Source: Pseudomonadales bacterium (GTDB taxonomy: Bacteria; Pseudomonadota; Gammaproteobacteria; Pseudomonadales; Azotimanducaceae). Taken from it: 64,000 bases of DNA. A program made the translations under genes and the position numbers. Of this stretch, positions 46,867-55,285 are shown in pieces. The first letter of the stretch is position 1. Each line of letters begins with the position of its first letter. The stretch is taken from positions 108,711-172,710 of the forward strand of contig JADHNU010000001.1 of assembly GCA_016779325.1 (NCBI GenBank). Reading direction: 5' to 3'. The notes beneath the pieces were generated by a model. It was not told where the DNA came from and made no database searches. It was given only the letters and a program-made list of their open reading frames with translations.

Positions 46867-49800
46867 ATGTCACCACGCCGTCACGTCGGACGGTCGGTGG
46901 CGGAGCGTGCAGCGCCGAAAGCGCTCGCCGTCGCCATCGCGTGTCTCACGGGTAGTCTCGCCGCCCCCGGTGCTATTGCAGAGGAAGCTGCAAAGTCCGG
47001 TCGGCGCATCGAAGAAGTGATTGTCACCGCCGAGCGACGGGAGGCGTCCATTCAGGACACCTCAATCTCGATCACGGCCTTAACCGGTGACTTCATGGAT
47101 GATTTCGGTATCCGAAATCAGGAAGACCTCCAGAACTTCGTTCCAGCTACCACCATTCAGCCCTACGACGCTACGGTGCGGGGCGTGGGCCGGAACTTCC
47201 GCGCGCTCGGGGGCGATCCCGGCGTGGCCACCTACATGAACGGGGTCTATTCCGAAGATTTGCTGACGGCCACGGCCGCCACCTTCTTCGACGTGGCCCG
47301 GGTGGAGGTCCTTCGCGGCCCCCAGGGCACGCTCTACGGCCGGAACGCCGTGGGTGGCGCTATCAACATTCTCTACAACGAGCCTACCGACGAGTTCGAG
47401 GCCATTGCCAAGACGATCGTTGGCACCTACGGCACCAAGGAAGCCTACCTTGCGGTTTCCGGCCCGATCATCGCCGACAAGCTCGCCCTCCGCTATACCG
47501 GCGCCTATCGCGATCGCGACGGTGTGGTGGATGAAATCAGCGGCCTCGGCGGTGACCTCGATGGCCTTGGCACGGAGAACAACGCCCTTCAGCTTCGCTG
47601 GAACATCAGCGACGATCTCGAGCTCGCCGTGCGCACCAACCGCATGAACATCGACCGCTCCTTCGGCGGATCCAACGGTGGTGGCCTGGTCGTACTCAAC
47701 GAGGGCGGGTTGCCCCAGCGCGATACGGAAAACCTCATCCCCGGCTACCGCGCCATCGACACCACCCAAACCGCCAACCCGCTGCTAAGCAACTTCTACG
47801 ACGCCAGCAAGCCGATTCTCAATTTCACGGACCCGAACACCGGAGCCGCGGTGCAGGCGCAGCATAACCGCGCGGGCATCGACTTCATGGATGCGGACGG
47901 CTTCTTCAACGCCGCGGCCTCCCTTTCCGGCTTCAATAACACCAACGCCGCAGATGCAGCGCGTTACAACGCCTGCGTGTTCCCCGGCGATATCGACGGC
48001 GGCGATCTTTGCGCAGCCACCAATGGCTTAAATCGCGAGGAGTTCGATCAAAAGGGCACCCAGGCCACCCTGACCTGGACGGCCTCCGACGCTCTTGAGA
48101 TCAAATACATCTACGGCCGTAACAAGCTTCTCTATGAGCGCACCACGGACGATGACAACACGGGAAGCCAGTTCCACGATCGCCAGTTCTACGTGAACCA
48201 CGAGGCGGACTACACCTCGCACGAGATGCAGTTCTTCTTTGATCTATCCGATAGCTTCACGACCACTACGGGCATCTTCTGGTATGACGCGACCATCGAT
48301 CAGCGCGGCGATTTCTACAGCACGCTGGACGACTCCCGCTACCGCGATCCTTACATCGACACCACCGGGCTTTCAGCGCTCCTCGGTGGCGCGCAGGTGG
48401 GGCTATTCTCGGCGCGGGACGCTTGCCATACCGGCAGCCTGGTCGCCGAGTCGTGCCAGCGGAACTACTCCCGCGACAACTCCAACGAGCAGCTGGCCTT
48501 GAACGGCACGGGGCTCCGGAGCGACAACCTGGTTGCAGGCCCTTGGCTTGGCGACCCCGGCGGCGTGCAGCTCAACCATGGGCCCGACTCCCCCGGTTCG
48601 GACCTGCTCTATGCCACGAAGACCGAGCGTAAGGCATTCGCTGCTTACACCCAGTGGGCCTGGGATATCAACGAAGACTTCACCCTTACCACGGGCCTTC
48701 GCTATGCATCGGATGAGTTGACGGCAGAAGAGAACCTCTTCCGCTACACGGAATCGACGCTCACGGGCGATCTGTTCAACCCCTTCAACGCCTTTAACCT
48801 TGGCCCGATCATCGGGGACGTTATTGGCGTACCGGGGCTTACCCTGCCCGGTCTGCCCGCGGACGTCGCTGCCCTCGATGCTTCCCCGGTGGCGAAGTTT
48901 AACCTTGCGAACGGCGGCCTCATCGACAACGGCGATGGCACCTACACGGCCACCGACCGCCTCGTTGCGGGCGGCGTACCGCTCGCCGTGTCCGTGTACC
49001 GGCCCTTCGTGCGCCAAGACAAGGAATGGACCTGGCGCATAAACCTCGACTGGAACATTACGCCCGACAATATGGTCTACTTTGGCGTGACCACGGGGAC
49101 CCGGTCCGGGGGTTACAACCTCGTGTTCTTCAGCAACACCGCGGCCTACGATCCGGAGCAAATCACCAACTACGAGCTGGGCTACAAAACTCAGTGGCTA
49201 GACGGTGCCCTCCAGGTCAACGGCTCCTTCTACTACTACGACTACGGCCCGATCCACACCGTTGCCTCGGAAATCGCGGCAATCGGTGGTGCCACTACGT
49301 CGGTGGTGGAAGCCCCTGGGGCAGAAATCTTCGGCGCGGAAGGGGACATACTCTGGCTCGCTACGGATAACCTGACCCTTGGCGGTAACTTCAGCTACAC
49401 CCCGAGCGAGTACACGGAAGATCTGTTCGTAGCCGATCCGTCCCGCGCTGAGATCCCTGAATCCCTGTTCCCGAACCAAATCGAAACGCTGGAAGAGAAC
49501 ATCAAGGGGAATCAGCTTCTCCAGGTACCGGAGCTGAAGTGGACGGGCTACGCCAGCTACATGGTGCCCATGGGCAACAACGGCTCCCTCGAGCTGTTCG
49601 CGAACTACAGCTGGATCGACGACGTGTACTACTCGCCCTTCGAGCGGAAGGAAGAGATGGCCGAGGCCTACGGCCGGGTTGACCTCCGCGCCACCTGGCG
49701 CAGCAATGGCGGCGCCTGGATTGTCACGGGCTTTGCCAACAACGTCCTCGACGAAGTGGGCGTGCTGCAGGTACTCCGGGAAGGGGAAGCGGAATTCTTC

Positions 49801-49878
49801 CGCCACACCGCAGGTACCACTCTGCCCCGCCTCATGGGCCTGGAAGTGACCTACAACATGGGTGGCGCCCGCAACTAA
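46867..49878 (+). CDS. TonB-dependent outer-membrane receptor 2
   Basis: 1003 residues. A long basic signal peptide (about 1-38, cleavage after GAIA), TonB-box region IEEVIVTAERREASIQDTSI, plug with VRGVGRNFRALGG and VEVLRGPQGTLYGRNAVGGAI, and a barrel. It is a paralogue-type neighbour of receptor 1 but clearly divergent in the barrel. Loops have cysteine pairs (CVFPGDIDGGDLC; CHTGSLVAESC). It ends LEVTYNMGGARN, again without a terminal aromatic. The ribosome site GGGGAGAA matches that of receptor 1. No exbB/exbD/tonB or inner-membrane importer is adjacent. Confidence 0.93.
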   Translation: MSPRRHVGRSVAERAAPKALAVAIACLTGSLAAPGAIAEEAAKSGRRIEEVIVTAERREASIQDTSISITALTGDFMDDFGIRNQEDLQNFVPATTIQPYDATVRGVGRNFRALGGDPGVATYMNGVYSEDLLTATAATFFDVARVEVLRGPQGTLYGRNAVGGAINILYNEPTDEFEAIAKTIVGTYGTKEAYLAVSGPIIADKLALRYTGAYRDRDGVVDEISGLGGDLDGLGTENNALQLRWNISDDLELAVRTNRMNIDRSFGGSNGGGLVVLNEGGLPQRDTENLIPGYRAIDTTQTANPLLSNFYDASKPILNFTDPNTGAAVQAQHNRAGIDFMDADGFFNAAASLSGFNNTNAADAARYNACVFPGDIDGGDLCAATNGLNREEFDQKGTQATLTWTASDALEIKYIYGRNKLLYERTTDDDNTGSQFHDRQFYVNHEADYTSHEMQFFFDLSDSFTTTTGIFWYDATIDQRGDFYSTLDDSRYRDPYIDTTGLSALLGGAQVGLFSARDACHTGSLVAESCQRNYSRDNSNEQLALNGTGLRSDNLVAGPWLGDPGGVQLNHGPDSPGSDLLYATKTERKAFAAYTQWAWDINEDFTLTTGLRYASDELTAEENLFRYTESTLTGDLFNPFNAFNLGPIIGDVIGVPGLTLPGLPADVAALDASPVAKFNLANGGLIDNGDGTYTATDRLVAGGVPLAVSVYRPFVRQDKEWTWRINLDWNITPDNMVYFGVTTGTRSGGYNLVFFSNTAAYDPEQITNYELGYKTQWLDGALQVNGSFYYYDYGPIHTVASEIAAIGGATTSVVEAPGAEIFGAEGDILWLATDNLTLGGNFSYTPSEYTEDLFVADPSRAEIPESLFPNQIETLEENIKGNQLLQVPELKWTGYASYMVPMGNNGSLELFANYSWIDDVYYSPFERKEEMAEAYGRVDLRATWRSNGGAWIVTGFANNVLDEVGVLQVLREGEAEFFRHTAGTTLPRLMGLEVTYNMGGARN

Positions 49879-49898
49879 GCGCTGCAGGCAGGACCCCA

Positions 49899-49928
49899 AC
49901 GGCCGCCCTCGGGCGGCCGTTTTTTTTG
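49899..49928 (+). terminator. Rho-independent terminator of TonB receptor 2
   Basis: ACGGCCGCCC-TC-GGGCGGCCGT with eight T immediately after. The stem is about ten base pairs of nearly pure GC, 20 bases after the stop codon. Confidence 0.95.
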
Positions 49929-49949
49929 CCGTTCTGCTAAGCTCCGGCT

Positions 49950-51137
49950 ATGGATTTCATACCCCTCGCCATTCCTTTTTTCCTCGCCCTGCTCCTGGCG
50001 GAAGTGCTTTGGAGCTGGCTGAGCGGTCGCGCCGTATTTAGCTTCGCTGATACGCTCTGCTCCCTTTCTATGGGTACGCTCAGTCGGCTACGCGGCTTCC
50101 TGATCCTCGGCGTTGGCGGTATCGCCTGGGCGCAGCTAGAAGCGCTCACGCCCCTGCCGGCCTGGCCCCTAGAAAGCCCCTTAAGCTGGCTTGCAGCCTT
50201 TGTCGCCTATGACTTTTGCTACTACCTCGCCCATCGCGCAGGGCACCGGGTCAACATTTTGTGGGCCTCCCATGTGGCTCACCATCAGTCCGAGGCCTAC
50301 AACCTCTCCACGGCCCTTCGGCAGACGAGCACGGGCTTTCTCACCTTTATCTTTTACCTGCCGATGCTGGCCCTGGGCGTACCTGCGGAGCTCATGGTCG
50401 CCGTCGGCAGCCTGAACCTGATTTATCAGTTCTGGGTGCACACGCAGGCGATCCACCGGCTGGGCTTTCTCGAGCGCATTTTGGTCACGCCGGCGAATCA
50501 CCGGGTGCACCACGCCAGCAATCCCGAATATATCGACAAGAACTTCGGCGGGGTCTTCATCCTGTGGGATCGGCTGCTGGGCACCTATGAAGATGAGCGG
50601 GCGGACTGCCCCCCACGCTTTGGGCTCCCCCATGCCCTCGGCAGCTACAACCCACTGTGGGCGAACCTGCACCATTACGTTGCCATCGCCCGCGCCGCTC
50701 GCCAGGCAGACACCTTTCGGGGCGCTCTTGGGATCGCCCTTGCGGGGCCCGAAACCCTATCTACGCCCCGAACGGTCACCGAAGCACCAGCGACGCGCAG
50801 CGCGGCGCTCACGGCGTACCTTGGGGTGCAATTTGCGGTGTTAACGGCGCTTAGCCTGACGCCCCTGCTAGGCCAGGGCACACCGGTACCGCAGACGATC
50901 TTCGTTCTCTGGCTGATCCTTGGGCTTGCGAGCCTGGGCACGGCCCTCGACGGCCGCACCTATGCTCGGGTGCTTGAGACCCTACGCCTTACGCTCGGCC
51001 TATTTGCCCCGCTCCTGGCTCAGACGCCGGTAACTGTGGGCTTCAGCCTGTTCTGCGCCCTCAGCCTGGGAGTTAGCTGGCGCTATCTGCCTCGGGGCCA
51101 AGCCCTTGGCCCTGCAGGAACGCCAACGCCGAACTGA
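49950..51137 (+). CDS. Sterol desaturase / fatty acid hydroxylase family membrane protein
   Basis: 395 residues. The three histidine boxes of non-heme di-iron membrane oxygenases are present: HRAGH (95-99), HVAHH (108-112) and HRVHH. Hydrophobic helices flank them (about 5-22, 50-66, 130-150), and three to four more helices form the C-terminal quarter. The family hydroxylates or desaturates lipids, sterols, carotenoids or alkylglycerols. The active site is complete. Substrate is unknown; the extra C-terminal membrane part resembles alkylglycerol-monooxygenase-like members. Its 3' end overlaps the convergent hydrolase by 65 bases. Confidence 0.87.
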   Translation: MDFIPLAIPFFLALLLAEVLWSWLSGRAVFSFADTLCSLSMGTLSRLRGFLILGVGGIAWAQLEALTPLPAWPLESPLSWLAAFVAYDFCYYLAHRAGHRVNILWASHVAHHQSEAYNLSTALRQTSTGFLTFIFYLPMLALGVPAELMVAVGSLNLIYQFWVHTQAIHRLGFLERILVTPANHRVHHASNPEYIDKNFGGVFILWDRLLGTYEDERADCPPRFGLPHALGSYNPLWANLHHYVAIARAARQADTFRGALGIALAGPETLSTPRTVTEAPATRSAALTAYLGVQFAVLTALSLTPLLGQGTPVPQTIFVLWLILGLASLGTALDGRTYARVLETLRLTLGLFAPLLAQTPVTVGFSLFCALSLGVSWRYLPRGQALGPAGTPTPN

Positions 51138-51969
51138 GCAGCTCGGGGGTCGCCTCTGGGGCAAAGATCGCCCCCGCAATCACGTGCTTGGACGCCTGAG
51201 CAGCCGGCCTCAGGTGCCAACGCGCAGATACCCCAAAGCGTGCCAACGCCTTACGCATTTTGCTCACGCTGACCACGTCATCGTCCGGGTGGCAGGCTAC
51301 CCAGGTGGGGGTGTTAATGCGGCCTAAATCCTGACGGAGCGTATCCCGCACCAAGCGCATCATGGGAAAAAGCGCGTCGAGGGGATAGCGCGTGGTCCAG
51401 TGTCGAGCATGGCCTGCGCTTTCCAGTTCGATCACGCGCTCCCTTCCCACGAGCAAGGGGCCCCAATGGCGCGCCCCTGGCCAATAGAGCAGCCCAGCTC
51501 GCGGGTCACGGGGGCCAAAGTTCGGGGAAATCAGCAGCAAAGCCGCAAGCTTGGGATGGGTCGGGCGCCGGGCCGCCTCCCAGGTGGCGAGGGTGCCGCC
51601 GGTTGAGCATCCAACCAGGATGATCCGTTCCCCCAGCCTATCCCCGAGCGCCATCGCCTCCTCAAGGTCCTCCAGCCACTCCCCCATCGTGGCCCGGCCC
51701 ATGGCTGCGCCGTCCTGCCCATGGCCCCGAAGCCGGGCGTAGAAGACATTGGCCCCGAGGGCATCGCCGAGCTCATCACAGAAGGGCGCGGTCTCCTCCG
51801 GGTCGGCAGAGAAGCCGTGTAGATAAACCACGGCCAGGGGCGTGCGGCGCTGGGGACCCGGAGCCCAGCGAAGGCGCGCGGCGGACTGGGGACGAAGGGC
51901 CGGTACGGCAGCCTCCCGGGCGGCGAGCCACGGCTCAAGTTCCTCTAGGGACTTCGGTGGTGCGCTCAT
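51073..51969 (-). CDS. Alpha/beta hydrolase
   Basis: 298 residues. Strand-turn YLHGFSADPEE gives the oxyanion loop, nucleophile S122 is in ILVGCSTGGTLAT, and the late Asp and His are probably in ACHPDDDVVS and SKHVIAG. The layout resembles carboxylesterase/monoacylglycerol-lipase-like hydrolases of the serine aminopeptidase S33 group. It overlaps ptrB by four bases (ATGA) and is probably translated with it. Substrate unknown. Confidence 0.82.
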   Translation of the reverse strand: MSAPPKSLEELEPWLAAREAAVPALRPQSAARLRWAPGPQRRTPLAVVYLHGFSADPEETAPFCDELGDALGANVFYARLRGHGQDGAAMGRATMGEWLEDLEEAMALGDRLGERIILVGCSTGGTLATWEAARRPTHPKLAALLLISPNFGPRDPRAGLLYWPGARHWGPLLVGRERVIELESAGHARHWTTRYPLDALFPMMRLVRDTLRQDLGRINTPTWVACHPDDDVVSVSKMRKALARFGVSARWHLRPAAQASKHVIAGAIFAPEATPELLSSALAFLQGQGLGPEADSAS

Positions 51970-54056
51970 AGGTGTTCGTCGCTCCCCGCATGACCGAGTA
52001 CGGTCAGTAAAAACGCATAGGCCTCAGCCACTTCCTCCAGCCCGCCGTAGCGCCCCGTTGCACCGCCATGGCCGGCCTTGAATTGCGTGCGCAGCAGCAG
52101 CGGCGCCGAGCCTTGCTGAGCATTGCGCAGCGCTGCGATCCACTTTGCCGGCTCCCAATAGCCCACGCGAGGATCCTCCACCCCCGCGGTGGCCAGCACC
52201 GGGGGATACGCCCCCGCCTTCACATTCTGATAGGGACAATAGGCTCGGATGGCCTCGAAGGCCTCAGTCGATTCCAGCGGATTCCCCCACTCGGGCCACT
52301 CTAAAGGGGTCAGGGGTAGCGTCGGGTCCATCATGGTGTGCAGCACATCCACAAAAGGCACGGCCGCATAGACCCCCGCCCAGCGCCCCGGAGCCCGATT
52401 GAGCGCCACGGCCACGAGCTCGCCCCCGGCACTTCCGCCCTCTAGCGCAATCTGCCCGGGCGCTGCCCACCCTTCGGCGATGAGGGCTTCGGAAACGGCG
52501 AGAAAATCTTCGAAGGTGCGTTCTCGCCCAAGCCCCGTGGCCGCGCGGTACCAGGCCTGGCCGAGTTCATCGCCGCCCCGCACGTGGGCCAGCACGCAGG
52601 TTACGCCCGCCTCCAGAAGAAGCAGACGCGCCGAGGAAAAACCGGGCATTTCCCCGACCCCGTAGGCGCCATAGCCATAAAGATGCACGCCCCTAGCCGC
52701 CGCCCCCTTGCGACGCGCAAGGGTATAGGGCACCGCTGTCCCGTCGGCGCTCCGTGCCCAAAAACGTCGCTGCTCAAAATCCTCGCGTTGATAGCCCGGC
52801 ACCGCCCGCTGCTTAAGACAGGTAAGGCGCCGCGCCCCCGGGTCATAATCGTAGACCGCAGGGGGATCAATCATGCTGCTGAAGGCCACGCGCACCACCT
52901 CGGCCTCAAAGGCGGCATTGGTGCCAAATCCCGCCTGCCCCAGTTCGGAGGGGAAGACGATCTCCTCCCCTGCCCCTTCGGGCTGACCGGAGCCCGAGAT
53001 CGGCGCCACCATAATGCGGTCTCGCGCCTCAAGGCGCTCAAGGCGAGCCCAAAAGGTGGCGAACAGGGTTACCCCAACCAGGTAGACCGCATCCTGAGGT
53101 GCTTGCAGGGTCACCCAGGGCGCGTCCTCCCAGGGGCCCGCACTCGCAAGACGGTAGAGGCCGAAATTGGGGTGCTCATGATTGCTCCGCAGCCAAAAGT
53201 GGCCGTGGGCATGGTCGACATCGACTTCTCGACCCGCAAGCGGTGGTACCAAGCAACGCAGCGGCGCTTCCGACGGGCCCGTCAGCGGTAGAACCCAGAC
53301 GCCCTGGGTTTGGTGATCGCCGGCCGTCAGCAGCGCAAACGCCCCATCGGCGCTCTCGCTGAGGCTGAGAAAGAAGCCCGGATCCCGTTCCTCGTAAAGC
53401 ACGGGGTCTGCGACCGGGTCGGTTCCGCGCCGATGCCATCGCAACTGAAAGGGCCGCCATTGATCATTCTGAACGAGATAGAAAAACCCGCTCTCATCCT
53501 GCGCCCAGACCACGTCGCCATTGCTCTGGTCCGTGACCCATTCCTCCTGGCCCCCGGCAAGGGGCCGGAAGGCCAAGGTGTAGTGCTCGGCGCCGCTTTG
53601 GTCATAGGCGAAGGCAAGGTAGGTCCCCGCGGGGGACGGGGCGAAGGCCCCTAGGGAGAAGGCTTCCGCGTCGGCGGCGAGAGCCGGCTCATCAAGGACG
53701 AGTTCCGCAGCCTCGCCCTCTAGGCGATACCATTTGGGATACTGATCCTCGGCGTCATAGGCCCAGCGAAAGGTGCCCGCTCGACTGGTCCACGGCACGC
53801 CCTGTTCCTGGGGGTCGAGGCGGGCTTCGAGGGTTTCCCTAAGCCGATTTTTGAGGGGCGAAAGGGGCGCGAGCACCGCCTCGGCGTAGGCATTTTCAGC
53901 CTCAAGGTGCTGCCGAATCGACGCCGCCTCGAGGGCGCCGGGGGCCCCGTCTCGTAGCCAAGCGTAGGGGTCGGTCCAACGGAGGCCGTGCCCTTCCCGG
54001 GCCACAGGGCGGCGCGGCGTAGCGGGTACGGGGGCCTCGGCGAAGCGCTCAGGCAT
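51966..54056 (-). CDS. ptrB: Oligopeptidase B (prolyl oligopeptidase family S9A)
   Basis: 696 residues. An N-terminal beta-propeller gate (about 70-410) and C-terminal alpha/beta hydrolase domain with Ser near residue 541 in ALEGGSAGGELVAVALN, Asp in GVEDPRVGYWEP and His in KAGHGGATGRY. It cleaves short peptides after Lys or Arg and is cytoplasmic or periplasmic depending on species; no signal peptide is seen. The ATG at 54056 lies in the stem of a 10-base-pair hairpin, with AAGG in the loop, suggesting translational control. Confidence 0.92.
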   Translation of the reverse strand: MPERFAEAPVPATPRRPVAREGHGLRWTDPYAWLRDGAPGALEAASIRQHLEAENAYAEAVLAPLSPLKNRLRETLEARLDPQEQGVPWTSRAGTFRWAYDAEDQYPKWYRLEGEAAELVLDEPALAADAEAFSLGAFAPSPAGTYLAFAYDQSGAEHYTLAFRPLAGGQEEWVTDQSNGDVVWAQDESGFFYLVQNDQWRPFQLRWHRRGTDPVADPVLYEERDPGFFLSLSESADGAFALLTAGDHQTQGVWVLPLTGPSEAPLRCLVPPLAGREVDVDHAHGHFWLRSNHEHPNFGLYRLASAGPWEDAPWVTLQAPQDAVYLVGVTLFATFWARLERLEARDRIMVAPISGSGQPEGAGEEIVFPSELGQAGFGTNAAFEAEVVRVAFSSMIDPPAVYDYDPGARRLTCLKQRAVPGYQREDFEQRRFWARSADGTAVPYTLARRKGAAARGVHLYGYGAYGVGEMPGFSSARLLLLEAGVTCVLAHVRGGDELGQAWYRAATGLGRERTFEDFLAVSEALIAEGWAAPGQIALEGGSAGGELVAVALNRAPGRWAGVYAAVPFVDVLHTMMDPTLPLTPLEWPEWGNPLESTEAFEAIRAYCPYQNVKAGAYPPVLATAGVEDPRVGYWEPAKWIAALRNAQQGSAPLLLRTQFKAGHGGATGRYGGLEEVAEAYAFLLTVLGHAGSDEHL

Positions 54057-54083
54057 GGGGCTTTACCTTGCGGAAAGCCCCAT
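54055..54083 (-). other. Hairpin masking the ptrB start codon
   Basis: ATGGGGCTTT (minus strand 54083-54074) pairs perfectly with AAAGCCCCAT (54064-54055) around the 9-base loop CCGCAAGGT. The start codon ATG (54056-54054) has two bases in the stem, and the only ribosome-site-like AAGG (54069-54066), nine bases before it, is in the loop. No T tract, so it is not an intrinsic terminator for the upstream lipoprotein. Confidence 0.6.
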
Positions 54084-54100
54084 TCTAGCCGCATCTGCCC

Positions 54101-54487
54101 CTAATTAAGCACGCGATAGCCGCGTCCCGTTAGGCAATTCCGGACCACGTCGTCTTTGCTTTCCAAGGCATCGACCACGCCTTTGGTGGCACCGATAGCC
54201 GCGCCCGCCGTGGCCGCGCGCCGCGCGTCCTTGGTGCTGCCCCTGGCCGCGCCCAGCGCGCCCCCGAGCACGGCGCCCCCCACGGCATTCACCGCCACGT
54301 CCTGCCCCATCGCGACTTGCTCCGCATAGGCCTGGCAATCTTGCAGGTCCGCGGCGTAGGCCACAGGGTCGATGCCCTTCTGATCGACGATCACGCCTTG
54401 GCGCAGAAGCGGCGCGCCGGGCGCCGCGGCGCAGCCGGCCAAGGCCACAAGCAAGAGGGTAAGGCCGCCACCTTGGAGGGATTTCAC
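54101..54487 (-). CDS. Glycine-zipper outer-membrane lipoprotein
   Basis: 128 residues with lipobox LAGC (lipidated Cys at about 18). A glycine-zipper region AVNAVGGAVLGGALGAARG with a second TAGAAIGATKGVVDAL resembles the SlyB/Rcp-type 17-kDa antigen family, whose members stabilise the outer membrane. The domain between (QDCQAYAEQVA) and the last residues (NCLTGRGYRVLN) hold a likely disulfide pair. It lies 44 bases upstream of ptrB on the same strand. The family match is moderate. Confidence 0.82.
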   Translation of the reverse strand: MKSLQGGGLTLLLVALAGCAAAPGAPLLRQGVIVDQKGIDPVAYAADLQDCQAYAEQVAMGQDVAVNAVGGAVLGGALGAARGSTKDARRAATAGAAIGATKGVVDALESKDDVVRNCLTGRGYRVLN

Positions 54488-54579
54488 AAGACCATCTCCT
54501 TTCGTCAGACTCCCCTAAGCTTGCGCCCCCGTGCTGAAAGGCGCCTGAAGCGAATCTGCGTAAAGAATGGAGCTGCCCC

Positions 54580-55098
54580 ATGACCGATGCCTTCGAACCT
54601 GCCGGAGATCCTGCCGCCTGGCCACCCTTCCCCGCCCCCCTCGGGTGTCCCGCCCAAAGCGTGGAGCCCACCTGGATCGACTACAACGGCCACATGAACA
54701 TGGCCTACTACCACGTCGCCTTCGATCGTGCCGTCGACTACGCCTACGACCAGCTCGGCCTTGGGGCAGACTACGTCCGAAACCAGCAGGCCTCCCTATT
54801 CACCGCTGAGGTTCATGTGTGCTACCTCCAGGAGCTGAGCCTGGGGGAGCGCTTCACGATTAGCTGGCAGCTCCTCGACTACGACGCCAAGCGCCTACAT
54901 TTTTTCGAGGCCCTCCATTGCGAGGAGCGCCTCATCGCCACCTCGGAGCAGATGGCCCTTCACGTTTCCATAAGCACCCGTCGCACCGCACCCTTTTCCA
55001 AGGCCCAGCTTGCCCGCCTCGCTCACATCCACGCATGCCACAGCGCCCTGCCCCGGCCAACGCAACAGGGCCGAACGCTACAGATCCGTCGCAGCTAA
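54580..55098 (+). CDS. Hotdog-fold acyl-CoA thioesterase
   Basis: 172 residues. The 4HBT-type motif WIDYNGHMNMAYYHVAFDRA carries the catalytic Asp and the following conserved Gly-His-Met-Asn, and FTAEVHVCYLQELSLGERF continues the hotdog fold. Similar proteins include thioesterases of the carnitine/betainyl-CoA pathway. No partner pathway gene is adjacent. GGAG upstream of the ATG. Confidence 0.82.
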   Translation: MTDAFEPAGDPAAWPPFPAPLGCPAQSVEPTWIDYNGHMNMAYYHVAFDRAVDYAYDQLGLGADYVRNQQASLFTAEVHVCYLQELSLGERFTISWQLLDYDAKRLHFFEALHCEERLIATSEQMALHVSISTRRTAPFSKAQLARLAHIHACHSALPRPTQQGRTLQIRRS

Positions 55099-55285
55099 GC
55101 GGCCCCGGTGGCGCGATTCGCGAGTGGTAGAACATGCATGACAAGCCTTTTCCCAGAAGGGCATACTCCGCCCGCATCGTTCGAGCTTCGCGCTGCCGGT
55201 CTTCAGCGCAACGAGGGGCGGCGTTTCAGTCCCTGTACTGCCTAAGCGCCCCCTAGGGTGTTCGATTAGAAGGAAAGGAGCCGTT

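Noticed and set aside
48403..49161. 252-codon minus-strand frame inside TonB receptor 2
   Set aside because: Shadow frame; the receptor frame is unbroken over 1003 codons.
55099..55285. tRNA-like or riboswitch-like leader before the PiT-like gene (GTGGTAGAACATG resembles a D-loop)
   Set aside because: No acceptor stem, no GGTTCGAATCC T-arm, and no known riboswitch core could be found.
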